From positions 16,297,052 to 16,361,051 of the forward strand of contig NC_065560.1 in the NCBI RefSeq assembly GCF_022605725.1: DNA of 64,000 bases, read 5' to 3'. Source of the DNA: Anthonomus grandis grandis. Its lineage: Eukaryota; Arthropoda; Insecta; Coleoptera; Curculionidae. The first letter of the stretch is position 1. Every line of letters starts with the position of its first letter. A program made the translations under genes and the position numbers. This document shows, piece after piece, positions 32,690 to 43,664 of the stretch. Below the pieces are notes generated by a model. It saw nothing but the letters and a program-made list of their open reading frames with translations, was not told the origin of the DNA and searched no databases.

Positions 32690-33850
32690 TTTTACACTCC
32701 TTGTATACGTCTTTTTTGAATATGTGTCAAGCAGTTTCCATAAAAGACCATCTCCATAGTCAAACACAGATAGAACCAGAAAGTTACGTGAAATTGTTTT
32801 TAATATTTGCAATAGAATGTATCGATTGCTGTATAATAATTCAAGTCTAAGATAAGCTTTTTGGATACAATAAGATACGTGCTGGTCGAATCACATTTGA
32901 CTGTCAAAAAGAAGACCAAGATTTCTTATATTTTCCTTTATTTCTAAGGAAACGTCACCTACCCTAACATTAATTTGATTTTTAATAATTTGCACATTTT
33001 TACCATTTTTACACTTGATCATTTTTAGGACCAAGTATTATCAAACAACTCTTGCTTAGATTTAGATAAAGAGCATGCTGTATGGAAATAGATCTTAAGT
33101 TTTCTAATTCTGTATTAAAACATTAAAAAGGCTCCACTAGCTTGCTCTTTAAAAAACGAGTAATATAGTACAGATCCTTTCTATTCGATCCCTGAGGGAC
33201 CCCGCAGAGAATATGCTGTGAGCTAGATAACATTTCATTAATATCAATAATACACGCTGACTTCTTCCTGTTAAATAATGTTTAAAAAATTGAATCGCAT
33301 CTGTTTTAAATCCTACATAAGATAAAATTGCCAATAATAAATTATGATCTATAGGATGGAAGGCTTTGGTGTAATTTAAAAGTGTTAAAATTGTAATTTT
33401 TCTTATGTTGGTGGCCCTCAAAATATCATCTTTTATATAAGCCAAAGCCGTAGAACAGCTATGGCCCTTTCGAAATTCAGATTGCACATCCGATTGTATT
33501 TTATTATGTTGAACATGTTTGATCGAACACCTTAGCCAAGCAAGGTAAAACACTAATTGGTCTTAGATCCTTATATTCTTTTAGGTCACTACATTTGGGC
33601 AACAGTGCTATTATAGCACATTTCCATTGACTTTAAAAATTAAATTTATTAAGCAATAATTAATGAGATGTGCTATATAAGGTAAAAGAAAAGGACAACA
33701 CAAGAAAATAATCCTTATATCCAACTCATTGGATCCTATTGCTTTGGACTTAGTCTCTGAGATTAACTTAAGAATTTTTATTTCTGAGACTGAGGTAAAT
33801 TTCAAAAAAGATTGTAAGTTTTCCTTAAAATAACTTTTGTAAAAATTCAA
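32690..33850 (-). pseudogene. LINE reverse transcriptase domain
   Basis: Minus strand: QSEFRKGHSCSTALAYIKDD, TILTLLNYTKAFHPIDHNLL and FFKHYLTGRSQRV (33490-33270) are fingers and palm motifs, with the first palm Asp of the usual DLSKAFD box replaced (LLNYTKAFH). Downstream LGLLFDSQM and HVSYCIQKAYLRLELLYSNR (about 32920-32830) form the thumb. The YxDD box region is degenerate. 33850-33611 gives the upstream linker (VSEIKILKLISETKSKAIGS). Confidence 0.6.
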
Positions 33851-34599
33851 TTAAAAGATTATTCAATTTCATTAGGATTTTTTAAGAGATCAGGTATTTT
33901 AGTGTTATTTTGTTTATGTCCTGCCAATATTTTTTTTGATTTTGATAGTTGATTATTTAGAAATAATTTTTTTTTCTTGTTTTAGAGTTAGAGTTGTCGC
34001 AACCTTGTATAGTATTCCTTATTAGCCCCATTTTACTTCTTTTATATTTTTGAAGAGCTTTGTCACGTAATAACATTAGATCTTTCACATTATTAAGCCA
34101 TTGTTGATATTTTTGTTATATGAACTTTTTGACGGGACTAAGTCCATTAGCGCCCGGATGTTATCTGTAAAAAGCTCACTTTATGGTCAATACCTTAAAT
34201 ATCGAAGATAATTCGCCATAGTATAGAATGCAAATCAGTACTGATACTGGATAATATCTCTGTATTTAATAAATCTAATTTGATTTTTATAATGGGGTAT
34301 TGATAAATCACAAAATATGAATTCATGATGAGACTTTTGGAACTGGCCACGTACCACTATTTATAACATTTATATCCCTAGGAATTAACATTCAGTCTAT
34401 AATAGAACTTAAGGTTTATAAAATTCGCGTAAGATGTAAGATTACTTGCATAAGACCAACATTATCCAACAAGAAGTTAAACTCATTAGCATCTTTAGCG
34501 AATAGATCACTATAGTCCAAATTAAGATCTCCTGTACAATGATATTATCACATATTGGGGTAAGGGAGGCAAGCACATTGTCAAACAGATATAAAAATT

Positions 34600-34968
34600 T
34601 CACCGTTTTATAGGAGGGCGGCCTATAGATGCAACCAAAAAGATAATTTTTAATTTAATCCATATTTGTTCAATATAAATGCTTTGAGTGTATTCGTTTT
34701 TTACCAAAACATAATCAAAATAATCCCTCACATACAAACCTACTCCTCCCCGTCCTCGGCCCATTCTATCTTGCCTTATGAAGGTATAACCCGGAATTTT
34801 AACCACTTGAGAGTTTATCTGTGGACTCAGCCATGTTTCAGATACTCCAAATATGTCAAAACTTGAGGCAGGCAAAAATGCACTTAGCTCAGCCATACTT
34901 GAACCAAGGAACTTACGTTTATATGCCCAAATCTTAAATTCAATGTAGTCATGCAAATTAATTAACAA
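34600..34968 (-). pseudogene. LINE endonuclease domain
   Basis: Open frame with DIFGVSETWLSPQINSQVVK, IPGYTFIRQDRMGRGRGGVG and LYVRDYFDYVLV. The SETWL motif (catalytic Glu) and GGVGLYV segment are typical of the exonuclease-endonuclease-phosphatase nuclease at the start of LINE ORF2. The His/Asp C-terminal motifs are not seen before the frame is lost. Confidence 0.75.
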
Positions 34969-35281
34969 AACATTTATTTATACCTTTCCTTAAATATCTA
35001 TAGTTATATAAACAGTTATATTTTTTAATTGTACTAATAAATATTTTATGCCTTTAACTTAAATTACCAAATAAAAGTTAACAACCTAGTTAAAAAATAA
35101 GAAAAGCAGCAAGAAAAAATTATTAAAGACTTTGAAAAAAAAATGAATTATTTGTTTCTCTTTTACACTCTCAATATATATAACAAATTAATAGCTTGTA
35201 GCCTACTACTACCAAAAGTTTAATATTTTTTTGTTTTATTTTTTTATGTCTTCGCACTAGACCTCCAAGTTTTTGTAAATC

Positions 35282-35523
35282 TTATTCGGTAGAAATTTTA
35301 ATTCTCTTGTTATTAAAAAAGATAAAAACATTACCTTTTTGAGTCCATGACTGATTTTTAAATTTTTCACGAGGTTTGAGGTATAAACCATACTGAGCAC
35401 TTAGCAATTGTTCACAGATAACAAACTTGCTTCCACGTAATATTTTTTTAGCAAAGAACACCTCATCGCGTTTCCACTGGGACACAAATTCTACAACAAC
35501 AGGAGCCACTTTAGAACACACCA

Positions 35524-35524
<1 letters not shown>
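35282..35524 (-). pseudogene. LINE ORF1 C-terminal fragment
   Basis: 80 open codons: SQWKRDEVFFAKKILRGSKF, VICEQLLSAQYGLYLKPREK, SWTQKGNVFIFFNNKRI. This resembles the C-terminal segment of CR1-type ORF1 proteins (WKRxxxxxAKKxLxG...INE.L...). It lies upstream of the endonuclease in the same orientation, as expected for ORF1. Confidence 0.6.

Positions 35525-35528
<4 letters not shown>

Positions 35529-35581
<53 letters not shown>
35529..35581. repeat. TA microsatellite
   Basis: About 26 TA units, directly abutting the LINE ORF1 fragment. Confidence 0.95.
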
Positions 35582-35583
<2 letters not shown>

Positions 35584-35807
35584 GCACAAAAAATTAAACC
35601 TTTAAAAATCAAACTTACAATAAAAAACTTTTAAAAAATAACATAATGAAATATGGAACGATAAAATATCGATATTGGATGAGAGCCTCTTTTATACGCC
35701 GCCTTTTAGGCGCGCGACGTCGCCGTGTGCCCATCGTGTTTTAATTCCTATTTTTGTGCTATGTGAAGCAAGTTTTGCAAAAATTTAGTTAGCTAAATTT
35801 AACTATC

Positions 35808-37240
35808 ATGAGTGACGGACGAAGGCGATTAAGTGGGGCACAGTACAAAGACATTGCTGAAGAAAAACGAAGAAAGGCTTAGGCTGTTTTAGACAAAACA
35901 AGAAATAATAAAGACTTTTTTTAAAATAAACCTTCAACCTCTAGTGAGCATAATTCCAACTCCGTGGCTTGCTCTCCTGAGATAACTGCCAATTGTGCCG
36001 ATACTTATTTACCTACACCAACTGAAAATTTGGATGAAACGATCGAAACTTATGCAGGTAAATATATGCAGGTAAACTTATGATATTAGGTAAATAGGTA
36101 TATTTAATATTCAGTGGCATTTATATGAATTAATTTTGATGAGGTAGGACCATAAAAATCTAAAAAAGATGGGTTTTAGCGCAAAATGATTATTTCTAAA
36201 TTAGTATTTAGTACATATACACAACAGTAAAAATAAAAAACCCTTGTGAATATTTGCCAAATTCTCGCCAAAATTTTCGCTCGTCTCTCTTTCTGTCTCT
36301 CGTATGCCTCTTTTTGCTTCGTGGCTTGACAATCACATCACAAGACGCTCTGCATGGTTTTGATAAGACCATAAAAAAAACGCTTTAAATGTGATTGGGT
36401 AAAAATTATTGTAAAATAAAATTTATGTATTTTGTGTTATTTATGAGTTTATAGTAAATATAACCTAAAAAATAAACAATCTAAAGAGAGTCTCACTGCG
36501 CCTCGGAGGGAAGGAGGGAGAACATTAATACAGGTGATGTAACTCAACTGTTTCTGTCCCTAATAAATTTTGTTAATTCTTTGCGAAATACCACCATATT
36601 CGAGACTTACGTTGATAAAGCCAAAAACATTATGGAGGAAAAATATGATGATTAAAAGAAATCGAAAACGCAAAGATTTTCCAGATAAAAAAAGAGAGAG
36701 CGACATGGTTTTGTCAAGAATCACTTAAAAATTGAAACATATTTTCCGATTCTGGACAGACTTGCTATGGAACTAAAAAAAAGGTGTGAAGCATACGAAA
36801 GTGTTTTTAAAAAATTTCGTTTTATCTTTCATCAGAAAGTGCTAGGTATTTACAGCAATGTTATAAGGATGACCTGGAAGAAACATTCTCAATGGAATGC
36901 TTGCATTTTGCGGAGCTAATAAAAGAAGAAGCAAAAAGTGAAAAGTATTCGTTGCCTAAAATGCTTTCACACATTTGGGATAACGATTTGGAGGTAGTTT
37001 TCCCCAATGTTGACATTGTCTTACGTATTTTCGTCACTATGGCGGTCACAGTTTGTTCAACAGAACGCTCATTTTCTACCCTTAAACGTTTAAAAACGTT
37101 CCATAGTCGATCTTAGGTACAAGAGCGGTTGAATGCTCTAACAATTTTAATAGTAGAATCTGAATTAACCAACAGTTTAGATTTTAATACGATTATAAAC
37201 TTATTTGCTGCTGTTAAATCCAGGCAAAAAATAATGTAAA
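35808..37240 (+). pseudogene. hAT transposase relic, internally deleted
   Basis: ATG at 35808: MSDGRRRLSGAQYKDIAEEK, RRKA, a TAG, then AVLDKTRNNKDFF and STSSEHNSNSVACSPE. This is the start of ZMYM-type hAT proteins. The zinc finger and catalytic core are missing. From about 36640 C-terminal sequence appears: KIETYFPILDRLAMELKKRC, ARYLQQCYKDDLEETFSME, then the dimerisation motif MAVTVCSTERSFSTLKRLKT (37038-37095), a TAG at 37114, and VQERLNALTILIVESEL to a stop near 37240. Dead. A different hAT copy from the one at 10.8-15.8 kb. Confidence 0.7.
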
Positions 37241-37643
37241 GTGTAGTTTTAATTATAAATAAATAACAGATTCCTCTAGTTTTTTATTATATATTTCCCG
37301 AATAAACCGGAACAAGGGAAAGGGTCACGCAGATTCCCTTCTACATATCCCATTTTAAATGGATTGTCAACCCAAAAAGTTAAAAAAAAAAAACAGTCTT
37401 AAAATTACTAATAGGTATCAAATTTAAACTTAGGTATATTATACTATTCTAAGACTGTTTTGAATCAGTTTAGCCTTGATCTGTACTACAAATAATGGTA
37501 TTTTCAGTGACGTTTTTGGAGTTAAAATAAAACGTGGCACAGAATTTTTTTGCGTAATTTTTTTTCTATTTTTTTCATAATTTTTCATTTAGGGCGACAT
37601 TTCACACAAGGCGTAAAGCGGAATATTTGTAAATCCGGCACTG
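35808..37643 (+). mobile_element. Second hAT element, left end not found
   Basis: Right end CCGGCACTG at 37643; its complement CAGTGCCGGATTTACAAATA is a hAT-type terminus. Coding starts at 35808. No matching CAGTG terminus or duplication was seen upstream, so the left end is lost or lies in altered sequence before 35808. Confidence 0.6.
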
Positions 37644-39180
37644 ACTATACTTTGGACCAACATTTTATAATTTAATTACTATCGAAATTTTGTTATGTTT
37701 CCTAGGGTACAGCGGTTATTAGGATTGCTGTTTCTTGTTGATTACAATCTATTAGTATTAATATGTAAAATATTTGGGTGTAGTACCTTTATATGTATCA
37801 GTTTATTTTAATATCAAATTGTCTATAGGTATTTATAGGTCTTTAAGAAATTTATTTCTTGTTAACTAGTAAGTGAGATTTATTATATAATTATCACAGT
37901 TTAGGTACACTCGTAGCTAGATGCAGTACTAAACATCAACAGGAATATAAGTTTAGATAGAATTGTAGAATTAAATTCAGAATTTTTTTTGAAAGTAAAA
38001 AAAGTAAAGGTGATGCTTTATCTTTTTCGACTCTTTTTTATTACCATTTTTAGGGCGTAATTTAATCCAAGAAAATAATTCCCAATCAAAAAATAATTTC
38101 TAAAATTAAAATTAAATTTTACGAAATTTATCGAATTTTTTTTGTGACAGATTATGTACGTAAAATTTTAAATTACAATTAATTAAAAAAATATATATCT
38201 TTAAATATCTTTAAAAAAAATATGTATAAATTTATATCAAATTTATGTGAAAAACCGCAATAAAAAGGCGTGTAAATCATTCTCAAGTAATGAATTATGA
38301 TTTGAGGTTATTCATATTTATACTTTTTTTAATCTATTTATTCATTGGCGACTTAATTTTTACATTTTAAATTAATTTTTACAATAAACTTGGAATTACT
38401 TTTACATTGTTTTAACCTATCCCATAGATCAGATTGCTATCGCAGAAGTCATAAACTTTAGCATAAATGGTTTGATTTTCATAGAAGAAATAAATAACGA
38501 TCTTCAAAAATAGGATCGTGCAACAATATTTTAAAAGTAGTTCTAAAAAATAATTGGATTAACAGACATGTACTATGAAAAAAAATGCTTATACTTCTGT
38601 AGGTATATATCCTTAACATTCATACAGATTTCATATAGGCATACATCTTTTGCGCTCTTCTACTCGCCTACTACGTCGCTGTTTTTTAGTATATTAGTAA
38701 GACTTAGATGAGGGTTATTGTATTAAAATTTTGCAAATCTCAAAATATTTATTCTGGTGTGTATTGCATAATAAACATTAGTTATTTGTTAAAAATTATT
38801 CTACCACAACCGCATTATAAACATCCTATGTCTAAATCAGGGAGGATTTGAATGTAAGGAAAAACTTGGTTTTGTAGCAACTCAAAGTATTTTTAGGCGT
38901 TTAAATTATCATCAATGAAAAATTACCCTATAATTCAAACACTTAATTTTGTTTTATTAGGATACCGAGTACGGATCTAAAATTTTTTATGATCATTTGT
39001 TAAAGGCCAAAATGAATAACGAATTATGTTTCCCATATAATGGTTCATCTGAAAATAAAATATTTTTTTAAATTTTAATTTTTATTTGTTTTTTCCTTTA
39101 TGGTTTTACAAAATTTCATTTTTCGCCACTGGTCTTCTATAAATATTTCCTAAGTTTTGAAACTTGTTACTTTAGTTTGT
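37644..39180. other. No gene seen
   Basis: Strongly AT-rich, stop-rich sequence without recognised repeats or motifs. Confidence 0.45.
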
Positions 39181-39184
39181 TTGT

Positions 39185-39530
39185 ACTTATAGTTTTTTCA
39201 AATCCTTATAGTTTCCCAGTTCCTCTCCAACTGTTCTACTTGATGGTATTAAACCAACTTCTAAATAACTACAAACCATTTTTTTCAGTTGTTCTTGCTC
39301 CTGAATGGAAAGGGTATTTCGATAGAAAATTCTTGCACTTCAGTGTGAATTTATGACAATTCTGAAAACAAAAAGTTGTCTTAAATTTCAAAACTACATT
39401 TAAAATTGTTTTTTCGCAAAGAGCGGTCTATTTTCAATTGTACTTAAAAGAAAATCTCTGCATTGTCCTTCCGAATTGTCTCCATAAAACTATTTAATAA
39501 CTTAAACTCTTTTGGAAGGAGGATTAACAG
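39185..39530 (-). other. Unrecognised split coding segments with splice-like signals
   Basis: On the minus strand a pyrimidine tract ending in CTTACAG (about 39535) precedes FYGDNSEGQCRDFLLSTIEN. A second tract ending TTTTGTTTTCAG (about 39365) precedes RIFYRNTLSIQEQEQLKKMV, CSYLEVGLIPSSRTVGEELG and a TAA near 39187. The two acceptor-like sites and protein-like frames suggest the last exons of a gene or of an intron-bearing element. The first frame carries two stops, so it may be dead. No family recognised. Confidence 0.3.
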
Positions 39531-40204
39531 CTGTAAGAAATTGAAAAATAATGGCGGTATGAAATTCGAGAGTGCAACGTATAGTCACACTTAAAATCAG
39601 ACATGCAAATAATATTATTAATATTCTGTAAAAAATCAGAACAATCAGACAACCGGAGGCGGCCGCTTATTGATGAGTAGAAGCGTTGTTGCCATTATTT
39701 TGGACAATACTTATCCTTCAATTGTCCAATCTGTATGCTATGTTTTGGGCAGGTGTGGGGGGTTCGAAATCTCTAATTATAAGTAATTAATAATGAGCCC
39801 AATGTGTGTTTATACCGTTTGCCGCTACCTAACACCGTTTTTTAAATTAAAATTAATAAACAAATTATGTATGTTTGAAGAAAGAATTTTTAGAGATATT
39901 TTTGCATTTCTATTTTTTCTTTAATAGGCAAAGGAATATTATATCTAATTTGATTTTGATACTATTTGTACGAGAAATTACCGTTATAGGTCATACTATT
40001 TTACTAATATTCTATACGTGTGCTTAAGTTTTTGTGGAACGAAAGTTCTTTGTAATGCAGTAAATCTCTCACAATGCTGCATTGAGATCTTTCACAGAGC
40101 ACAAGCCATTTTGTAAACTCTGTAAAAATGGAAGGTTGTGTCCTACTTAACGAACGTCCATTTTCCTGAATCACTTTTCTTTTGCTGATCCCAGTAAAAT
40201 TAAA
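39531..40204. other. No gene seen
   Basis: AT-rich, no motifs; a GGTTCGAAAT word at about 39758 is an isolated B-box look-alike. Confidence 0.4.
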
Positions 40205-40999
40205 GTGCTAAGCTCTGCGTGACATTAAAAACAAACATTTTAGTGGGTGGGATAAAATATCTGTGAGGATTCTGGCGGCTTTCCTAGAGGCCACACTGCG
40301 TACAACTTCTGACGTAATCAATCTGTCCTTTTCCTCTAGCACTTTTCCTTGCTCTTTTAAGGACGCCTTAGTTATCCCATTACCCAAAGGAGGTGACTTT
40401 AACAGTCCCTCGAATTTAAGGTCATTAGTATTATTTTCAACTTTTGGCAAACTAACTGAAAGATTGGTAAAAACTCATGTAATGGGCTTTCTTAGAAGGC
40501 ATATTCTGCTTTATATACGTCAGTTTCGTTTTTAGCCGAGGATCGCCACCGGCGATGCTATGTTTACCCTCCTGGAATCCCTCTACTTAAGTCTGACCTC
40601 AGGAGAGTGTGCAGTGGCAGTTTTTTTTGTGATTCATCCAAAGCCTTTGACTGTCACAGTTTTGTTTGAGTCACAAAATTCTGCGGATGAAGCTTATATC
40701 TTATGGTTTTGGAGGAGTTGCACTTGATTGGTTTCACTTCTACCTCTCAGGTAGAACACAAAGAGTGGTTTTTGGTAACAAAAATTCTGAGAGGCTGCCC
40801 ATTGACGTTGGCGTGCCGCAGGGCTCTGTACTTGGCACATCTTGTTTTTAATTTATATCAATGATATCCCTCTCATGCCTTTTTCTGGAAAATTCATATT
40901 TTTTGCCGACGACACAACTATTCTTTGGCATGATACAGACCCTGAAAGAATGAAAACTACCATTGATAGAGATTTGACTTGTGACAGTGGTGTAATATA
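40205..40999 (+). pseudogene. CR1-like LINE reverse transcriptase, left part
   Basis: Open from ALRDIKNKHFSGWDKISVRI through SSSTFPCSFKDALVIPLPKG and SNLRSLVLFSTFGKLTERLV to 40535. Then, after shifts, ATGDAMFTLLESLYLSLTSG, GFGGVALDWFHFYLSGRTQR, LPIDVGVPQGSVLG (to 40851) and IFFADDTTILWHDTD (about 40900), the FADD catalytic box. The palm DLSKAFD box near 40635 is degraded. The LINE is cut at 40999 by a DDE transposon and resumes at 43105. Confidence 0.75.
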
Positions 41000-43100
41000 A
41001 TCGGCATGCTTTACCCTAACACATAAGTAATAAAGTTCTTCGGTTAAAAACCAGCGGCTCTTAAACAATTTTTAAATTATATTTTTATAAGATTTTTTAA
41101 AAATTTGATGGGTATTAGTATTAATTTCTAGGGCTGTAAGTAATAATATTTTATTTTCTACTAAAATAATAAAAAAAAACCTAATAGGCTAAAAAGACTT
41201 ATTAAATTTAAAAAAAAACGGTAAAAAATAAAAAAAGAGGAACAAAAATATAAAATTAAAAAATTATAACATTAAAGGAAGTTTAGTCTGATTTTGAAGA
41301 TATGTCAGTATCGGAATAATTAGATTCAGTACTACTTGAATAGTCATCTGAGCGTAAAATTAGGGGTCATACCTCGTTTATCACTTGCTCCTTTTGACAG
41401 TTTTCCGCTATATTTTTTTCTGTGTGATTTATAGATTTTCTCCATGTTTCTTACTTTATTTGATGTAAGGATTATTTTCATAAATTAAGGACACTGACTT
41501 CATCGGTTGTTTTGGAAGCGCGCTTATCATAATAATTTTTTGCTATGCCCCAAATCAACTCAATTGTATTATATTGGCAGTGGTAAGGCGGTAATCGCAG
41601 GACTTCATGCCCATATTTAAGAGCCATCTTATCGATCGCGTACTTCTTATTATACCTGTATGTTTTACATCTCTGCAGCAAATCAGCCTTTAAAAATATT
41701 TCGTCATGAGCAATATCTTTTTGCTCTACCCAGGTTTTTATTTCCTCTTTTTACCAACTGCTTGTGGAAAATTTTTCTTCTACTCTGGAATGGTATGAGG
41801 CGTTGTCTAAGACTATAATAAAAGGTTTTTACTACCGTTTGAGGAGTTTTTTTTCAAACAAATGTTCAAAAATATCGGCATCTATATTTCCGTGGTAGTC
41901 GTCTGTTTTTTTTCGTCGAAGAGAAAATCAAACTAGCGTCGGAGATAAAGCTCTCGTCATTTCCCGCATGTAGAACAATTTACCTTTTTCAACAACTAGA
42001 ACTGTTGCTGGAACAGCATTCCATGCTACCATCTTGCCATGATGATTTTGATGAGTTGCCCTTGGCAAAAATCCAAGTTTCGTCTAGTAATACAAATTGT
42101 TTGAGATTTTCCGAGTTTTTACTTTTTAGATATTTTTTTAGAAAATTCCATCTTTTTGTCACTACATCTGAAAGTTCAAACAGTACGGTCCGATTATTCG
42201 TCTTTTTGTCCCGAAATTCCAAATTCTTTAGAACTTTTGTCAAACTAGTTAAATTAATGTCGCAAAGTTCTTTCTCCTTGTCAGCCATCCTCACGTGTTG
42301 TTTACTTTTATACATGTTATAAATAATGGTTCTAATTTCGCTCTTAATTGTTTAGGGTAGGTTCAGACTTTTTGGATGCCGGATTCTTTTATTTGGTTTG
42401 TCCAGTTCTTCTTCGTCCATATTGCAAATCTTATGTATATCTATCACATGTCCGCTCTTTACTGTCAAAAGAGATATCAATGGCTCCATGTTATTTTTTT
42501 CTTGTTTTAAATAATTTTGTACTTTTGAAACTAAACGACGTTCACCCGAAGATAGAAACCGATACTTAGCAATATCTTCTTGCGAATCCATATTTCATAA
42601 ATTAAAAAATCACAAAGTAAATTTAATTAACAGCCTGATGATATCACTTTGAAATACCATTTTAAATACCAAAATGTATTTATTTGTCCAATCAGGCAAA
42701 TTATTACCTTTCAGGTACATAATCCTCTTAACCTATTTTTTCGGCACTATATTTGGGCTTTATACATTTCCCAGAATGTATAATCCTGTTTTAACCCAAT
42801 TCTACCTCTTTTTTACCTTACTAAATCATAATAAATATTAGGTTACACTAATAAATAATAATACTAACACAAATTATTTAATTATAAAAAAAGCATTTCC
42901 TAAAAAAAGTATTAGTACCCTTTAAAATAATAGCCAATATTACATTAAAACCCAAGAATGTTTTTAAACCGCTGGTAACAGTCGTCCAAACTGATACTTA
43001 ATATAAATAGTGAATAATACGGCGATAAGGAATTGATTGTTTAACTGGTCCACTTATACCCCAAGATAATCCGTTATGTGTTAAGGTAAAACGAGCCGAC
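41000..43100 (-). mobile_element. DDE transposon inserted in a LINE, TATA duplication
   Basis: Termini ATCGGCATGCTTTACCCTAA and the complement of GTCGGCTCGTTTTACCTTAA, inverted repeats of about 28 bp ending in ACACATAA. TATA flanks both sides (40996-40999, 43101-43104), so the duplication is TA or TATA. 2,101 bp with one minus-strand transposase. LINE reading sequence lies on both sides. Confidence 0.8.
41478..42591 (-). pseudogene. DDE transposase (IS630/Tc1-related, IELIW type)
   Basis: Start at ATG 42591 (MDSQEDIAKYRFLSSGERRL). N-terminal region to 42352, a stop, then IRTIIYNMYKSKQHVRMADK and FKYKK-like helix-turn-helix sequence. Catalytic motifs: LLDETWIFAKG (first Asp, about 42095), IVLDNASYHSRVEEK (second Asp, about 41805) and LPPYHCQYNTIELIWGIAKN (Glu, about 41580). 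The wide spacing between the second Asp and the Glu matches an arthropod transposase group with the LPPYHCELNPIELIW signature. Broken by at least three stops or shifts. Confidence 0.7.
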
Positions 43101-43104
43101 TATA

Positions 43105-43290
43105 GTTACAAGCTAGTAGTTAACACCTCTAAAATCAAAATTCTTACTTTCAAATGCAATCTTCAGGCATCAGCTTTCATTAGATATATAATTTATCCTT
43201 CTAGTTTAACCAGATTTCTGGGTTTGTCAATTAATATTAATTTAAAATTCGAAGATCATGCTTATAACAATAAAGCTATTTTTGAAACTA
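43105..43290 (+). pseudogene. LINE reverse transcriptase, right part after the transposon
   Basis: SYKLVVNTSKIKILTFKC (43105-43160) and TRFLGLSININLKFEDH (43208-43260) are the thumb motifs that follow the FADD box in CR1-like LINEs. They continue the fragment broken at 40999, where a QWCNI word is readable in another frame. The copy seems truncated by a Tc1 fragment at about 43310. Confidence 0.65.
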
Positions 43291-43309
43291 AAAATTTAAA
43301 ATACTCGCC

Positions 43310-43500
43310 AACTAGTCGCAAAGTTTCAAGAGACTGATGCTATCGTAATTAAAATAAGGAAGAAACCAAAATTACTCGATGAATCAATGCAAAATGAAGT
43401 ACTCGGATAGTTTGTAGTTAAACCTACTGTATCGACTTGTCAAATAGCAATGGGATCATCTAGGGAAACTGTAAAGAAACTACATAAATTCTATGCTGAT
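43310..43500 (+). pseudogene. Tc1/mariner-type N-terminal relic
   Basis: KFQETDAIVIKIRKKPKLLD, ESMQNEVLG, a TAG, then FVVKPTVSTCQIAMGSSRET and VKKLHKFY. This matches the linker and second helix-turn-helix before the catalytic domain of Tc1/mariner-type transposases. The catalytic domain is absent because a pogo-type element begins at 43665. Confidence 0.55.
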
Positions 43501-43664
43501 AAAACGCGTCCTATGCCTATAAATCCTTTAAGAACTTGATGTCGATGATCTCGATTAAAAAATTGAATTTTGTGACAGCTAAGATTATTATAGGGCCTCG
43601 AGTCATTAAAATATTTGCGTAAGTGTTGAGCATACTTTTTATTTGAATGACTACGTGACAAGTA

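Larger units (their letters stand above)
30933..35524 (-). mobile_element. CR1-like LINE, decayed but nearly full span
   Basis: In order on the minus strand: ORF1 C-terminal part (35524-35282), apurinic-type endonuclease (34968-34600), linker, reverse transcriptase (about 33850-32690) and C-terminal tail (31220-30933). About 1.4 kb (31230-32640) between reverse transcriptase and tail shows no LINE-like frame and may be a later insertion. Clade (CR1 versus jockey) is inferred from motif style. Confidence 0.65.

Noticed and set aside
39750..39775. GGTTCGAAATC resembles a polymerase III B box, hinting at a tRNA or SINE.
   Set aside because: No A box, no cloverleaf pairing and no flanking duplication were found.
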